DNA of 64,000 nucleotides from Cyanophora paradoxa (taxonomy: Eukaryota; Glaucocystophyceae; Cyanophorales; Cyanophoraceae). Below are positions 63,508 through 64,000 of this stretch, one piece after another. The stretch's first letter is position 1; each line of letters opens with the position of its first letter. Under the pieces are notes generated by a model, which saw nothing but the letters and a program-made list of their open reading frames with translations, made no database searches and had not been told where the DNA came from. The position numbers were made by a program, and so were the translations under genes. The stretch lies in assembly GCA_004431415.1 (NCBI GenBank), contig QPMI01000542.1:484373-548372 (forward strand), read 5' to 3'.

Positions 63508-63971
63508 GCCCGCGCCCTCGTCGGCGTAGGCCCTTCCCTCCTTTTTAACAGTTGATTGGCCTCCCGTTTCAATGCTTGGTACTCTGTCTCTACCTTGGTC
63601 TTTCTTGCCTCTTCCTCTGCGCCTTGCGCTCTGCGATCTTCCGCCTCTGCTCTTCTATCTCGGCGTTGCGTCTCGCCGCGTTCTCCTTGGCTTGCTGCTT
63701 CCGCTCTTCGATCACCTGTTTGCGTACTCCTTGTCCGCTTGGGCCTTTCTGTAGCGCTCCTCGATCTGACTCTTGGCCTCGTTCTCCTCTCTTCCTTAGT
63801 TCGCCTAGGAACGCCGTTGTATCTAGGTAAAGCTTGTATTTGGCGGTGGATGCTCACGTTTAAAGGCCTCCAGATCGCGCACCATGGCGTCGTACTGTGC
63901 AAGCCCTCCGCTGGAATGACGGCTCTTCGCTTTTCCCAAAACTTGCTCAGCTTCTCCACGTAATTGATCAT
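63508..63971 (-). pseudogene. Coiled-coil region with many frame breaks, upstream part of the 62890 gene
   Basis: From MINYVEKLSKFWEKRRAVIP (63971) the sense passes through at least four frames: MVRDLEAFKREHPPP, then NEAKSQIEERYRKAQADKEY, then VIEERKQQAKENAARRNAEI, then TKVETEYQALKREANQLLKR. All are Lys/Glu/Arg-rich coiled coil. Such dense breaks suggest decay or poor consensus sequence near the contig end. Any of the frames alone gives a misleading protein. Confidence 0.55.
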
Positions 63972-64000
63972 GCCGACGTACGCGTCCTGTGCGCCGATGC

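Larger units (their letters stand above)
53500..64000. mobile_element. Virus-like integrated element (partial, runs off the window end)
   Basis: From about 53.5 kb the sequence becomes less GC-rich, loses introns, and packs genes with tiny gaps (3-40 bp) on both strands. Products include an HNH nuclease, paralogous structural-type proteins and several fibre/adhesin-like proteins (FnIII, LamG-like, C1q-like, phage-tail-fibre-like). This fits an endogenous eukaryotic dsDNA virus or Polinton-like/virophage-type element. No capsid protein, packaging ATPase, integrase or polymerase lies in the visible part, so the class is not settled. The left border is near 53.3-53.6 kb, where (a)tcgcga-rich words cluster. 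Terminal repeats are not seen. Confidence 0.7.

Overview
The window looks like nuclear DNA of a GC-rich, intron-dense unicellular eukaryote. The evidence is conserved eukaryotic genes (condensin subunit, phosphoinositide-PLC family protein, SH2-containing protein kinase, triosephosphate isomerase) cut by many short GT-AG introns of about 60-100 nt, with occasional GC-AG introns. A pelagophyte-like or other stramenopile, or a haptophyte-like microalga, would fit, but the sequence alone does not settle the lineage. All gene models are read by eye from splice-compatible exon chains, so multi-exon spans are approximate.

Layout. 1-3.1 kb: end of an IQ-motif gene, then an AIFM2/FSP1-like FAD oxidoreductase whose N-terminus is not visible. 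3.1-6.2 kb: repeat-rich intergenic DNA with a probable relic of an NLR N-terminus. 6.2-15.0 kb: NLR1, a lipid-anchor signal (MGCGAS) followed by TIR, NACHT, pentapeptide repeats and 17 one-exon WD40 units. 15.4-18.7 kb: a 5'-truncated second copy of a condensin subunit 1 gene (minus). 19.3-28.3 kb: NLR2, with the same NACHT-pentapeptide-WD40 body but an unrelated helical N-terminus in place of TIR and 14 WD40 units. 28.7-34.9 kb: the complete condensin subunit 1 gene (minus). About 8.05-18.68 kb and 21.72-32.0 kb are therefore tandem copies of one roughly 10.4-kb block.

35.5-37.0 kb: triosephosphate isomerase. 37.6-43.1 kb (minus): a PI-PLC whose catalytic residues appear to be replaced. 43.6-47.6 kb: a kinase-SH2 protein of Dictyostelium Shk-like architecture. 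47.6-51.6 kb: gene-poor DNA with palindromes, an extreme GC block and a retro-inserted element with poly(A) and an exact 11-bp target-site duplication. 51.9-53.3 kb: an unrecognised host gene whose 3' end is not found. From about 53.5 kb to the window end: a lower-GC, intronless, tightly packed virus-like element encoding an HNH endonuclease, two paralogous structural-type proteins, an FnIII/LamG fibre, a C1q-like fibre and a phage-tail-fibre-like protein, with frame breaks at G/C homopolymers.

The most interesting system is the pair of STAND/NLR genes. They share a sensor and switch body, swap N-terminal effector domains, and carry WD40 arrays that are tandem repeats at DNA level (intron included), with variation concentrated at one short position per repeat. 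This resembles fungal NACHT-WD40 allorecognition genes, here in what appears to be a protist, with membrane-anchoring signals and a TIR-bearing member.
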